A DNA stretch of 64,000 bases from Dugong dugon (GCA_030035585.1 CM057462.1:95191234-95255233), one strand, 5' to 3'; positions 54,268 to 63,544 are shown, numbered from the stretch's first letter. Notes: generated by a model from the letters alone, not told the origin. Translations and numbers: made by a program.

Positions 54268-54478
54268 AAAACTAAACCTGTTGCTGTCGAGTTGATTCCA
54301 ACTCATGTGGCGCAAGCGTTTTGCCATCGGCTGCTAGCCTAAAGGTCAGAGGTTCAAGCTCACTCAGTGGCTCCACGGAAGAAAGACTTGGAGAACTGCT
54401 TGCATTAAGATTACAGCCAAGAATACCCTATGGAGCAGTTCTACTCTGTAACACATAGGGGTCGACAGGAGTAGCTCG
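54268..54478 (-). mobile_element. AfroSINE with 5' inversion
   Basis: Left part 54268-54304 is the SINE tail on minus (AAACCTGTTGCTGTCGAGTT, GATTCCAACTCAT). From 54305 the rest of the SINE runs on plus from its 5' end (GTGGCGCAAGCG, GGTTCAAGCTCACTCAG, TAAGATTACAGCCAAGAATA, CTGTAACACATAGGGGTCG). TAGTACC stands at both outer edges (54261-54267, 54479-54485). The layout is one SINE inserted with its 5' part inverted; two separate insertions remain possible. Confidence 0.7.
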
Positions 54479-54485
54479 TAGTACC

Positions 54486-54640
54486 AAAAAAAACATTGCC
54501 ATCGAGTGGATTCTGACTCAGAGCCACCCTATACGACAGAGTGGAACTGCCTCCAGGGTTTCCAAGGAGAAGCTGATAGATTCGAACTGCTGACCTTTTG
54601 GTTAGTAGCCATAGCTCTTAACCGCTGCACCACCAGGGCT
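54486..54640 (-). mobile_element. AfroSINE, short-body
   Basis: ACATTGCCATCGAGTGGATT, CGACAGAGTGGAACTGC and GACCTTTTGGTTAGTAGCC, head CACCACCAGGGCT. It abuts the inverted SINE. Confidence 0.94.
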
Positions 54641-56055
54641 AGTAGTCTTTGATAATTTATAGGAGCTCTTATCTGTATGAATTCCTCACCAACTCTTGCA
54701 CAGGATTCCTTGAGTATACATGATGTACATAATAATTCCTTTGCTCACAGGTTAGGCTCCTACCCCTGAGTGACCCTTCCAGAACCAGACATTCAATGAC
54801 GACAGATGCATGTCGAAATATTTACTTTCCTGAAGAATGTTGCATTTCTGGCTGTTTGGCTAGAATTAAGTTTAGTCATTTTGAGGTTGTTTGATTCAAT
54901 GGAGGTTCTGCAGTCCTGGTTTTGAGTTGCCACACATGAACATTTGATTCTTTCTTCTTCCCTTATCTCTTTTCTAGTCGTATATCTATTAACCACATCA
55001 TACTTAACTGCGTTTTAGTTAGTCTCACCAGGTTCTGATTCAGAGTCTTTGGAACAATTACTGCATTTCTCAGTGTTCCTAGAGCTGATTCACTCCCTTC
55101 CTCTACAAAGATCTTGTATAAGATCCATAAGGACTGAAAATCCGTTATTACCCAATATCCTTTGCTGTTTCCCATTTCATGAATGGATGATTGTATTCCA
55201 GGGTATCATGTTGGGCCTTTCCCGTTTTTAATACTTTTATAAGTAACTTGATGTTGTACCATGTAACAAAGGTATTATTTTAAGCTTTTATGAACTTCAT
55301 CAGCTTACAGACATCACTGCATACTGCATTCCCACCAGAAAAGTGAAACAAAACAAACAAATTTTAAAAAGCAGTTCTCAAACTCTCCCACAAGCCAGGG
55401 CAAATGAAGCGATAGCATTGCTTGTTTCTGCAGTGTATCCAAACCGTAAGAATGAAAAGAGATCCTCATTAGAATGTTCTCACCTTGCCTTTACTTTCTC
55501 ATGCATTTATTCAAAAAACCCCTTCATTATAATATTCATGGAAGAATATTTTAGGTAGTAGGGTTAAATGATCTTATTATTAGTGTGTTATGGTTGCGTA
55601 TCTTAATTTCACATGGTAAGATGAACAGGGTTGTTCTATTTTTATCCACCCAATTGTTTGTAAAAGTCTGCCAAAAGTCATTTTACTCATTTAAGTACAA
55701 TTTCCAAGTGTGCCTTTATTGTGAATTCCTCAGATATATAAAAAGAGAGCATATATAAAAGACTAGTGAATCCTACAGAACTGTTCTAATTTCATCGTAT
55801 TAAGTTCATCAACAGAAAGATATACTTTTGGTCTCCTGCTTTTGTTCTTAAATGTAGGATTACTTCCAACCCTGTCAGACTGGGTGGAGCTCTTTATCAA
55901 AATTTTGAGACTAGAAGGAGGAGCATGCTTTTTAAGTGTGGTGGATAAAATTTGGAAAAAGGAAAGCTTACCTCACTAATCAATAGGCCTCATTAGTTTG
56001 TTCAGTGGTGGGTGACAGAGCAGACCACAGAAAGCCAGAGCTGCCTGGAATAAAG
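54641..56055. other. repeat-poor AT-rich DNA
   Basis: 1.4 kb without a recognisable repeat. Open frames at 54793-54996, 54963-55175 and 55343-55558 have no domain features. Confidence 0.4.
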
Positions 56056-56057
56056 GG

Positions 56058-56073
56058 AGGGTTAACATTTATG
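56058..56073 (-). mobile_element. MIR, left scrap split by SINE
   Basis: GAGGGTTAACATTTATG continues as CATTTATGGAAGTCC after the SINE. Confidence 0.6.
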
Positions 56074-56418
56074 TGGGGCAGTGGTGGTTCAGTGGTAGAA
56101 TTCCCACCTTTCACGGGGGAGATGGGTTTGATTCCTGGCCAATGTACCTCATCTGCAGCCACCACTGTTCTTTTCCTGGAGGCTTGCATGTTCCTATGAT
56201 GCTGAGTGGGTTTCAGTGGAGCTTCCAGACTAAGACAGACTTGGAAGAAAGGCCTGGCAATCTCCTTCTGAAAATCAGCCAATGAAAACCCTATGGCTCA
56301 AAATGGCCCAATCCAGAACCAATCATGGTGATGGCACAGGACCAGGCAGCATTTTGTTTCATTGTGCATGGGGTTGCCATGAGTTGAGGGCCAACTCGAG
56401 GGCAGCTGGCAACAACAG
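56074..56418 (+). mobile_element. tRNA-Gly-headed SINE, best copy, 8-bp TSD
   Basis: The head (56078-56150) reads GCAGTGGTGGTTCAGTGGTA, GAATTCCCACC and GGGTTTGATTCCTGGCCAAT, i.e. A box, anticodon stem and B box of tRNA-Gly(GCC). The body CCAGACTAAGACAGACTTGG and AAGAAAGGCCTGGCAATCTC corresponds to the RTE 5' region. The end GACCAGGCAGCATTTTGTTT and GGCAGCTGGCAACAACAGC corresponds to the RTE 3' end. TSD CATTTATG (56066-56073, 56419-56426) is perfect. Confidence 0.93.
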
Positions 56419-56675
56419 CATTTATGGAAGTCCTAACTATGTGCTAAATGCTTCACAGGTCTTCTCTTATTACATCCTCGCAGTGAAACTATGGAGAAGA
56501 TATTATTGTATCCATTTTAAAAATAAGTAAGCTGCTGTCCATACCAAAAAAAAAAAAAAAAAAAATTAGTCACCTACCCAAAGTCATACAATTCTTATGG
56601 GGCACAGTCCAGATTTGAAACCTAGCTTTCAAAGCATGTGTTCTTTCCATTAACCACACCATCTCAGAATGCTCA
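56419..56675 (-). mobile_element. MIR with internal A20 run
   Basis: GTCCTAACTATGTGCTAAAT, TTGTATCCATTTTAAAAATA, then about 21 A residues (56545-56565), GTCACCTACCCAAAGTCATA and GATTTGAAACCTAGC. An A-run inside MIR is unusual. Confidence 0.8.
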
Positions 56676-57495
56676 GTTAAACTTGTATAAGCCAGTCAGG
56701 CTAGTGTGCCTTTTGACAGCTTTTAGATTTCCACTTTACAATTATCCCCCAACGAATTGAGGTGAGGTTATACACAATGGGATTTATAATATCATCTTCT
56801 CACTGAATGTTTCTTTTTCTTTTTTTGTTCTTCTACCCTGAATGGTTCCTGTGAACCATTCGGGCATCCATATAGGCTGAGATTTTTTTTATGTAGACCT
56901 GAAAGCATTTGGTGAGGTAGAGAACACTGTATTCATGGTAACCAGTTCTGTAGAGCTTTTTAATAATAATAAATTTGATTGCAGAATGAAAATATTATTG
57001 GGAAAAATGGTATGCTAGAATATGAACTCGTACAGGCATGAATATTAAGACCCAACCAAATGCATATAGGGAGCATTTGCTCTATGGCATAAACACAGGC
57101 TTCCAAAAGAATGTCTTCTCTCCAGTGTTCTCAGTTCTACGTCTTCAGCCACGGGAGAAGATTTTCAAGGGTCCTATTTCTTTCTCAGAGTCAAAGGGCT
57201 TGCCTTGCAATGATGCAAGTGGCCAATGGAAGAAGTACCTTCCTTGAATAAATATATTTTCTGGTGATTTTATCCCACCTCTTCTCAAGACTTTCTGAAA
57301 ATCTGACCATGGAAGTGAATACTACAGAACCCAGTTTAGTGCTGGGCACCTCCTCAGCATTCGGAAAGTGCTCTTGGGTGCAGCCTGGAACAGGTCTGCT
57401 GGCTGGACTTACTTCTCCTGCCCACCAGAGATCCTGAAAACCACATTAGGGTGGAGAGGAGAGTTAGGCACCATCTCTCAGCTCAGAGATCAACC
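56676..57495. other. unassigned DNA
   Basis: Includes a 12-bp hairpin at 56837-56864 (CCTGAATGGTTC, loop CTGT, GAACCATTCGGG). No gene recognised. Confidence 0.35.
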
Positions 57496-57499
57496 AGCT

Positions 57500-57660
57500 A
57501 ACTGCACTTTATTGATTGTGGGCTGCTGATGTGTCCAACCTTCTCATTTCACTTGTAAGGGGCAGAGATGTGGAGTGACTTCCTCAAGCTTGCGTGGCTA
57601 TGATAAAGTGTGGGCTAGAATCCACATTTCCTGGCTCCCAGTCCGGAACTCTCTCCATCA
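57500..57660 (-). mobile_element. MIR3-like fragment
   Basis: TTCTCATTTCACTTGTAAGG, GCAGAGATGTGGAGTGACTT and GGGCTAGAATCCACATTTCC. Confidence 0.6.
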
Positions 57661-57664
57661 CCCA

Positions 57665-57785
57665 GTCACTCACTTACTAATTAATTCATCAAACATTTAT
57701 TGGATTCCTATAGTGTGTGAGTAGCACAGTATACAGAGATGAATTAGACACAGGCCCTGCACTCAAGGTCTTTACCCTGCCTTAT
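57665..57785 (-). mobile_element. L2 3' end
   Basis: ATCAAACATTTATTGGATTC, TAGTGTGTGAGTAGCACAG and ACAGGCCCTGCACTCAAGG. Confidence 0.75.
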
Positions 57786-58076
57786 GCTTTTTTATTTCCC
57801 AGAGGTCTGAGTTCCATTAGGAAGGGGACTGCATGCTGGCAGTCTCTCCACCCTGGCTGGATTGGACACTACTGGTCACATACATTCAAATTTTAACTAT
57901 CAAAATATATTCTTCGTAAATGGCCTATTCCCTGGTCTTCTAACTTTCTTGCTGGTGTTTCTCACCCAAACATGACACTACCGATAAATAACATTTAAGT
58001 GGGTGAGTTCTAAAGATCAAGCTATTAATACAATTAATAGACCTCATTTTCTCCCTAGTAAAGGAGAGTCAGTATA
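57786..58076. other. unassigned DNA
   Basis: No feature recognised. Confidence 0.3.
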
Positions 58077-58105
58077 TATTTGTGTGTGTGTATGTGTGTG
58101 CACGT
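58077..58105. repeat. (TG)n microsatellite, short
   Basis: TGTGTGTGTGTATGTGTGTG and a few flanking bases. Confidence 0.9.
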
Positions 58106-58309
58106 AGAGACAGGAAGGGGGAATGGAGGGGGCAGGGAGCGTGGTTATCTGAAACACTCAGAAGAAAAGTGCTTGTTTGCTCATGAACGGACCGCAGTAA
58201 AGCCACGTATATATTCGAGGCCCTACATGACTGCAACATTTACCAGACTATCAATATTGGATAAGCATATTTTTTTTAGTTGGTAATTTAAGGACACTAT
58301 TTTCCCACT

Positions 58310-58463
58310 GGAACCCCTGGTGGTGTAGTAGTTAAGAGGTTGGCAGTTCAAATCCACCAGGTGCTCCTTGGAAACCCTATGAGGCAGTTCTACTCTGTCC
58401 TATAGGGTCGCTATGAGTCGGAATCGACTTGACGACAATGAGTTGTTGTTGTTTTTTTTTTAA
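58310..58463 (+). mobile_element. AfroSINE, short-body with head deletion, TSD
   Basis: GAACCCCTGGTGGTGTAGTA runs after TTAAGA straight into GGTTGGCAGTTCAAATCC, losing about 20 bases of the head. The tail GGGTCGCTATGAGTCGGAAT is near consensus. TSD TTTCCCACT/TTTCCCATT (58301-58309, 58464-58472). Confidence 0.95.
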
Positions 58464-58499
58464 TTTCCCATTATTTAAGAACTCAGCTTATAGCACCTC

Positions 58500-58789
58500 A
58501 TTTGACCAGCAGATATTTCCTGAAAGCTTGCTGTTGTCCTAGCCCTGCAAGAGTTTGGGTCCATGGGGGACTGAATCAGAGATCCTGATCCTCAGATCAC
58601 TTTCACATTCTTCTTATTGTTGTCATTATTACTCAATTTGACCCTGAGGTAAAAAGAACTGGTAATATTATTCCTATTTCACCGAGGAGGAAGTTGATGC
58701 CCAGAGAGGTTTAGTGCTTAGCCAAGATTCTCAAGACTAGTAAGTGGTAAAGTTGGGGCTAGAACACTGGTCTTCTTGCCTGTAAAATC
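58500..58789 (-). mobile_element. L2 end and MIR, interrupted by SINE
   Basis: CAGCAGATATTTCCTGAAAG is L2-like. CCTATTTCACCGAGGAGGAA, GCCCAGAGAGGTTTAGTGC and CTAGTAAGTGGTAAAGTTGG are reverse MIR. Confidence 0.65.
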
Positions 58790-58934
58790 CTGTGACTATC
58801 AAATCGATTCCGACTCATAGCGACCCTATAGGACAGAGTACAACTGCCCCATAGAGTTTCGAAGGAGCAGCTGGTGGATTCAAACTGATGACCTTTTGGT
58901 TAGCGGCTAATCTCTTAACCACTGCGCCGTTAGT
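58790..58934 (-). mobile_element. AfroSINE, short-body
   Basis: CAAATCGATTCCGACTCATA, GACAGAGTACAACTGCCCC and GACCTTTTGGTTAGCGGC, head CTGCGCCGTTAG. The A-rich tail is lost. Confidence 0.92.
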
Positions 58935-59990
58935 ACAGTGCTTTTGTTTTTACCACACCAGATTGCCTGTCCGTATTTTTTTTTAAAGGCAGAAGATAGG
59001 GGAGGGAATTAGAGAAAGAAATTTGTGCAAACACATAAATGTGACCTCAGGATAGAATAATAACAATGACATGAAAATGTTAAAGTTCATTTTAAATACT
59101 ACCTAGAACTAGGTCATAGCTCCAGCCCATAGCCATTCCTACCGATGGGCATAATTGAGTTCCTTTCCAAATGACATGTTTAGTTGTTACATCCATGCGA
59201 GGACTTTTTTCTTGCAAAGACTGCTGCTGAACTGCTCCTAAGTAATCACTTTAGGGTGGGAGAGCTACAAGTAACATGTTAACTGGGCACTTATAACTCT
59301 GGAGAAAGCTCCTTGTGAAGTTCGGGGCTTACTCCTCATCCAAGTGATTGACTTTGTCTGGAAAGTGACCATTAGCCTCCCAAATCACAGAAGTTTGGAC
59401 TTTTCAATTGCAGTAAGCCTACAAGCTGGGAGGGATGAGGACACAGTATCACTGGGTGAAAACAGAGAGAGCTAAACGGCTTCCAAACTGCAGTTTCCTG
59501 CCCGTGCTCTGATTTTTGGAGGGCTTGAGAAGAGCCTGAGGCAGAAGGAACCCATTGGTTTTGGAGACAGGAGATAATGAAAACACATTCATTCACAAAC
59601 CAGCCGCTCCTCCATCACTCCCTACCTGGATGACCTTCATAAATCCCATCTCTGCACAGGTTTCCACATTCTTCAAATGAACAAGAAAAACAGAAAGAAT
59701 TACGGATTGACTGGTACGGTAGATTTCTCTTATGGTCATCGCACTGTCGTCTGTTACCATGACCTGGGTTGTGGTGTCCTCCCATGGCCTGGGAGAATCT
59801 AAAATCTGCTGTTTTCGCTCTTGCTCACCCTATTTGATTTATTGTCCGCAGTTGATATTAAAATTGGCTTGCATTTGCTGAACAAATCTGGATGGGCTGT
59901 GGAGGGTGGAAACAGACAGTAGCCTGAGCGGTGGCTGGAATTAGAATGGTAATCCCTTGAGTTTTAGAGGTTACAGAGCACTTTCCCACA
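58935..59990. other. repeat-poor DNA
   Basis: 1 kb without a clear repeat, ending in a MIR scrap (GGTTACAGAGCACTTTCCCA) that the RTE below interrupts. No gene called. Confidence 0.4.
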
Positions 59991-59999
59991 TATTGTCTC

Positions 60000-61403
60000 G
60001 TTGTTGTTAGGTGCCCTCGAGTTGGTTCCAACTCATAGTGACCCTATGTACAACGGAACAAAACACTGCCTGGTCCTGTGCCATCCTCACAATTGTTGCT
60101 ATTTTGAGCCCATTGTTGCAACTGCTGTGTCAATCCATCTCATTAAGGGTCTTCCTCTTTTTTATTGATCCTCTACTTTACCAAGCCTGATATCCTCCTC
60201 CAAGGACTGGTCTCTCCTGATAACAGTCCAAAGTACTTAAGACGAAATCTCGCCATTCTCCCTTCTAAGGAGCATTCTGGCTGTACTTCTTCCAACAGAG
60301 ATTTGTGTGTTCTTCTGGCAGTCCGTGGTATATTCAACATCCTTTGCCAACAACATAATTCAAAGGCATCAATTCTTTTTTGGTCTTCCTTATTCATTGT
60401 CCAGCTTTCATATGCCTGTGAGGCAATTGAAAACACCATGGCTTGGGTCAGGCACACCTTAGTCCACAAAGTGACTTCTTTGCTTTTTAACACTTTAAAG
60501 AGGTCTTTTGCAGCAGATTTGCCCAATGCGGTAGGTCCTTTGATTGCTTGGCTGCTGCTTCCATGGACTTTGATTTTGGATCCAATTGAAATGCAATCCT
60601 TGACAGCTTCAAAATTTTCCCTGTTTATCATGATGTTGCTTATGGATCCAGTTGTGAAGATTTTTGTTTTCTTTATGTTGAGGTATAATCCATACTGAAG
60701 GCTGTAGTCTTCGATCTTCATCAGTAAGTGCTTCAAGTCCTCTTCACTTTCAGCAAGCAAGGTTGTTTCATCTGCATATTGCAGGTTGTTAATGAGTCTT
60801 CCTCCAATACCGATGCTGCATTCTTCTTCATATACTCCAGCTTCAACAAAATTTTACTTGCATGTGATATTAATGATATTGTTTGATAATTTCTGCATTC
60901 TGTTGAATCGCCTTTCTTTAGAGTGGGCACAAGTACGGATTTTTTTCCAGTTGATTATCTTCCAAATTCCACCACTCATCTGTCAGTTTGTCGTACTGTG
61001 GTGCCTTGCATGTTGCTGTGATGATGGAAGCTATGTCACTGGTATTTCAAATGCTAGCAGGGTCACCCATGGTAGACAGGTTTCAGCTGAGCTTCCAGAC
61101 TAAGACAGACTGGGAAGAAGTACCTGGCAATCCACTCCTGAAAAAACTGGCCTGTGAAAATCTTATGAATAGCAGCAAAACACTGTCTGATGTAACGCCA
61201 GAAGATGAGCCCCTCAGGTTGGAAGGCACTCAAAATATGACTGGGTAAGAGCTGCTTCCTCAAAGTAGAGTTGACCTTGATGTGGATGCAGTAAAGCCTG
61301 CGGGACCTTCATTTTCTGATGTGACATGACTCAAAATTAGAAGAAACAGCTGCAAACATCCATTAATAATTGGAACCTGGAATGTATAAAGTACGAATTT
61401 AAG
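60000..61403 (-). mobile_element. RTE LINE with 5' inversion, TSD
   Basis: 60000-60967 is the RTE 3' part on minus (3' end first: GTTGTTGTTAGGTGCCCTCG), with an internal deletion near 60842 of about 400 bases relative to the 12659 copy. From 60968 the sequence switches to the RTE 5' end on plus: CCACTCATCTGTCAG, TTGCATGTTGCTGTGATGAT, CCAGACTAAGACAGACTGGG, GAAGATGAGCCCCTCAGGTT. ATTGTCTC (59992-59999) and ATTGCCTC (61404-61411) flank the whole, so it entered as one unit. The flanking MIR reads continuously across it. Confidence 0.92.
60173..60790 (-). pseudogene. RTE reverse transcriptase C-terminal half
   Basis: The longest well-kept RTE frame: about 195 codons from the end of RT motif C through the thumb and C-terminal domain. 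Motif C reads NNLQYADETTLLAES; the second catalytic Asp of YADD is Glu (60767-60778). It is followed by YGLYLNIKKTKIFTTG, MVFSIASQAYESWTMN, RRMLN-like QRMLNIPRTARRTHKS and EEVQPECSLEGR. The frame was long enough to suggest relative youth, but fingers, palm motifs A-B and endonuclease are missing. The 177-codon frame on plus is its antisense shadow. Confidence 0.88.
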
Positions 61404-61560
61404 ATTGCCTCATTGGATCCCTGCAAAGTCCTGTGAGGGCAGATATTCTTAGCCCCATTTGACAAATGAGAAAATTGATATTCCAAAAGGTGAAGTGACT
61501 GGCCAGAGTTCACAGAAAATTTGCTGGTAATATAAAAAGCAGAATAAAATCTCAAACCCA
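61404..61560 (-). mobile_element. MIR, right part after RTE
   Basis: GTCCTGTGAGGGCAGATATT, CCCCATTTGACAAATGAG and AAGTGACTGGCCAGAGTTC continue the MIR scrap at 59960-59999. Confidence 0.8.
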
Positions 61561-61721
61561 AAGCTTCCTTTTGAACATGCCAGGTGGTGGTTAGAATCTA
61601 TCCTAAAAAAGCTCTTTAGCTATACTCAGATCATCAGCAATTGATTGTAACACATTGTAAACAAAGGTCTCTGGTGCTCTCCTCTTTCAGGATCTTCACA
61701 CCTGTTCTTTTGATTCCCTTC

Positions 61722-62052
61722 TGTCATGGATTGAATTATGTCCCCCCAAAAATGTGCCTATCAATTTGGCCAGGCCATGATTCCTGGTATTGTGTGGTTT
61801 TCCTATATGTTGTAAATCTTGCCTCTATGATGTTAATGAGGGAGGATGGGCGGCAGTTGTGTTAGTTAGGCAGGACTCAGTCTACAAGACTGGATTGTAT
61901 CCTGAGGCAATGTCTTGAGTTATAAAAGACAGAAGTGAGCAGTGAGACAAGAGGACCTCATACCATCGAGAAAGCAGTGCCAGGAGCAGAGCGCGTCCTT
62001 TGGAAAGGATATTGTGGTATTTCTGTTGTAGCAGCAATGGATGACTAAGACA
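61722..62052 (+). mobile_element. solo LTR, ERVL-MaLR-like, perfect 5-bp TSD
   Basis: 331 bases from TGTCATGGATTGAATTATGT to GCAATGGATGACTAAGACA. Internal landmarks shared with 6870-7372 are GAGGACCTCATACCATCGAG, AAAGCAGTGCCAGGAGCAGA and GGTATTTCTGTTGTAGCAGC. CCTTC stands on both sides (61717-61721, 62053-62057). This copy lacks about 130 bases that the other has before the terminal part, including the AATAAA region. No internal retroviral genes. Confidence 0.9.
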
Positions 62053-62184
62053 CCTTCCTTCAACCTCTTCTTCATCTGGATAACTCTTTCCATTTATCTC
62101 TAGGAAACCACTTCCTCCAAGAAGTCCTCAAGATTTTGTTAGGTGCCCATCTTATGGGCTTCCGTGACACCCAAAGATTATCAC

Positions 62185-62271
62185 CACCCAGGACCAGGCA
62201 ATGTTTCATTCCGTTATACATAATGTTGTCATGAGTTGGAGCCCACTCAATGGCAATTAACAACAACAACA
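62185..62271 (+). mobile_element. tRNA-Gly-type SINE, 3' end only
   Basis: CCAGGACCAGGCAATGTTTC, CATAATGTTGTCATGAGTTG and CACTCAATGGCAATTAACAA plus (CAA)n. 5'-truncated. Confidence 0.85.
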
Positions 62272-62312
62272 TACCTATTACTTTCTAAATCAATTGCCTG
62301 TTTTGGAATATA

Positions 62313-62470
62313 AGCCCATCAAGTAGATTCCAATTCATAGCCACCCTATAGGACAGAGTAGAACTGCCCCATAGGGTTTCCAAGGAGCGGCTGGTGGATT
62401 CGAACCGCTGATCTTTTGGTTAGCAGCTATAGCACACTGTAGCTCTTAACCACTGCTTCACCAGGGTCCC
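62313..62470 (-). mobile_element. AfroSINE, short-body
   Basis: GACAGAGTAGAACTGCCCCA, AGGAGCGGCTGGTGGATTCG and GATCTTTTGGTTAGCAGC, then a duplicated GTAGCTCTTAACCACTGC head region ending CCAGGGTCCC. Confidence 0.94.
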
Positions 62471-62486
62471 AAATCTAGGCACTCAA

Positions 62487-62680
62487 ATATCCAAACCTAT
62501 TGCTATTGAGCCGATTCCAGTTCATAGCGATCGCTTGGCTGCTAACCGAAAGGTCGGCAGTTGGAACTCACCAGCCATTCCTTGGGAGAAAGATGTGGCA
62601 GTCTGCTTCCATAAAGATTTACAGCCTTGGAAACCCTATGGGGCAGTTCTGCTCTGTCCTACTGGGTCACTATGAGTCGG
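62487..62680 (-). mobile_element. AfroSINE with 5' inversion, 11-bp TSD
   Basis: 62487-62531 is the SINE tail on minus (CCAAACCTATTGCTATTGAG, CCGATTCCAGTTCATAGCGA). At 62532 the element flips to plus and runs CGCTTGGCTGCTAACCGAAA, GATGTGGCAGTCTGCTTCC, TGGAAACCCTATGGGGC, TGGGTCACTATGAGTCGG. The last 14 bases repeat sequence also present in the minus part. ATCTAGGCACT flanks the whole (62473-62483, 62681-62691), so both parts entered together. Confidence 0.9.
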
Positions 62681-62789
62681 ATCTAGGCACTAAGACTAGT
62701 TATTCACTAGTAGTTATTTTCTCACAATTTTAACTCCAACACCTAGCACAGTAGACTCTGGATAAATATTTTTTGAGTTAATGTTGCAT

Positions 62790-63249
62790 GATCAACTGTA
62801 GCCAAGAGGGAATTTTGCTTCCACATTGCCCCCAGGTATAGGGGAAAATTGAAAGCCTTTTTAAAGCCATCCAAGATAGTACCCTTTCTAAAAGGAAGCT
62901 CTTGAGAAATCATTCTCTAGCCATTTGCCTAAAATGTTAGATTATTCCCAAAAGTAAGCCTTAAAGTTGGGAGAGGACTAGCAATGTGACAAGGGTTTAG
63001 GTTAGTGTTTGTGTAACTATATGGGGAAAGAGATAAGAGCAGATATTTTTGGAGTTACTGGAAAACTTAGCCATAACACTCAGCCTGCTCGTATATCTGG
63101 TTCTATTGCTGGGAACCCAACTGCATACCAAGCCTCTAGTTGTCAGATAGTTTCCAGGAAGAGACCTGAACTTGCTTATGTGGTTATTTATAACTATATC
63201 TCCTATTTTATGTGAGGTTAGTAGACCCCACACCACCACTGAGATATGT
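62790..63249. other. unassigned DNA
   Basis: No feature recognised. Confidence 0.35.
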
Positions 63250-63262
63250 TATCAGAACCATA

Positions 63263-63476
63263 AAGCCAAAAAAAAACCAAACCCATTGCCATAGAATCGA
63301 TTCCGACTCACAGTGACCCTATAGGACAGAGTAGAACTGCCCCATAGGGTTCCCAAGGCGGTAATCTTTATGGAAGCAGACTGCCACATCTTTCTCCCAT
63401 AGAGCAGCTGGTGGGTTCAAACCACCGACTTTCGGTTAGCAGCCGAGCACTTAACTACTGTGCCACCAGGGCTCGG
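63263..63476 (-). mobile_element. AfroSINE, full-length long-body, 13-bp TSD
   Basis: AAACCAAACCCATTGCCATA, ACAGAGTAGAACTGCCCCAT, GAAGCAGACTGCCACATC, AGCAGCTGGTGGGTTC and head CCACCAGGGCTC. TATCAGAACCATA (63250-63262) and TATCAGAACTATA (63477-63489) differ at one base. Confidence 0.97.
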
Positions 63477-63544
63477 TATCAGAACTATAGATAGGTGGAA
63501 TATAACAAATATGCCAGATGATGAGCAAAGTCTAGGACTCACAG

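Larger units (their letters stand above)
61600..62785 (+). mobile_element. L2 3' region broken by four insertions
   Basis: Pieces GGATCTTCACACCTGTTCTT (left of the LTR), CCTCCAAGAAGTCCTCAAG (62115-62135) and CCTAGCACAGTAGACTCTGG (62743-62762) are in L2 order. Between them lie an LTR and three SINEs. Confidence 0.6.

Noticed and set aside
56078-56150. a functional tRNA-Gly gene
   Set aside because: The cloverleaf-like head has mismatches in the stems and continues directly into a SINE body with a TSD at the far end.
60165-60698. 177-codon plus-strand frame
   Set aside because: Antisense shadow of the RTE reverse transcriptase fragment on minus.
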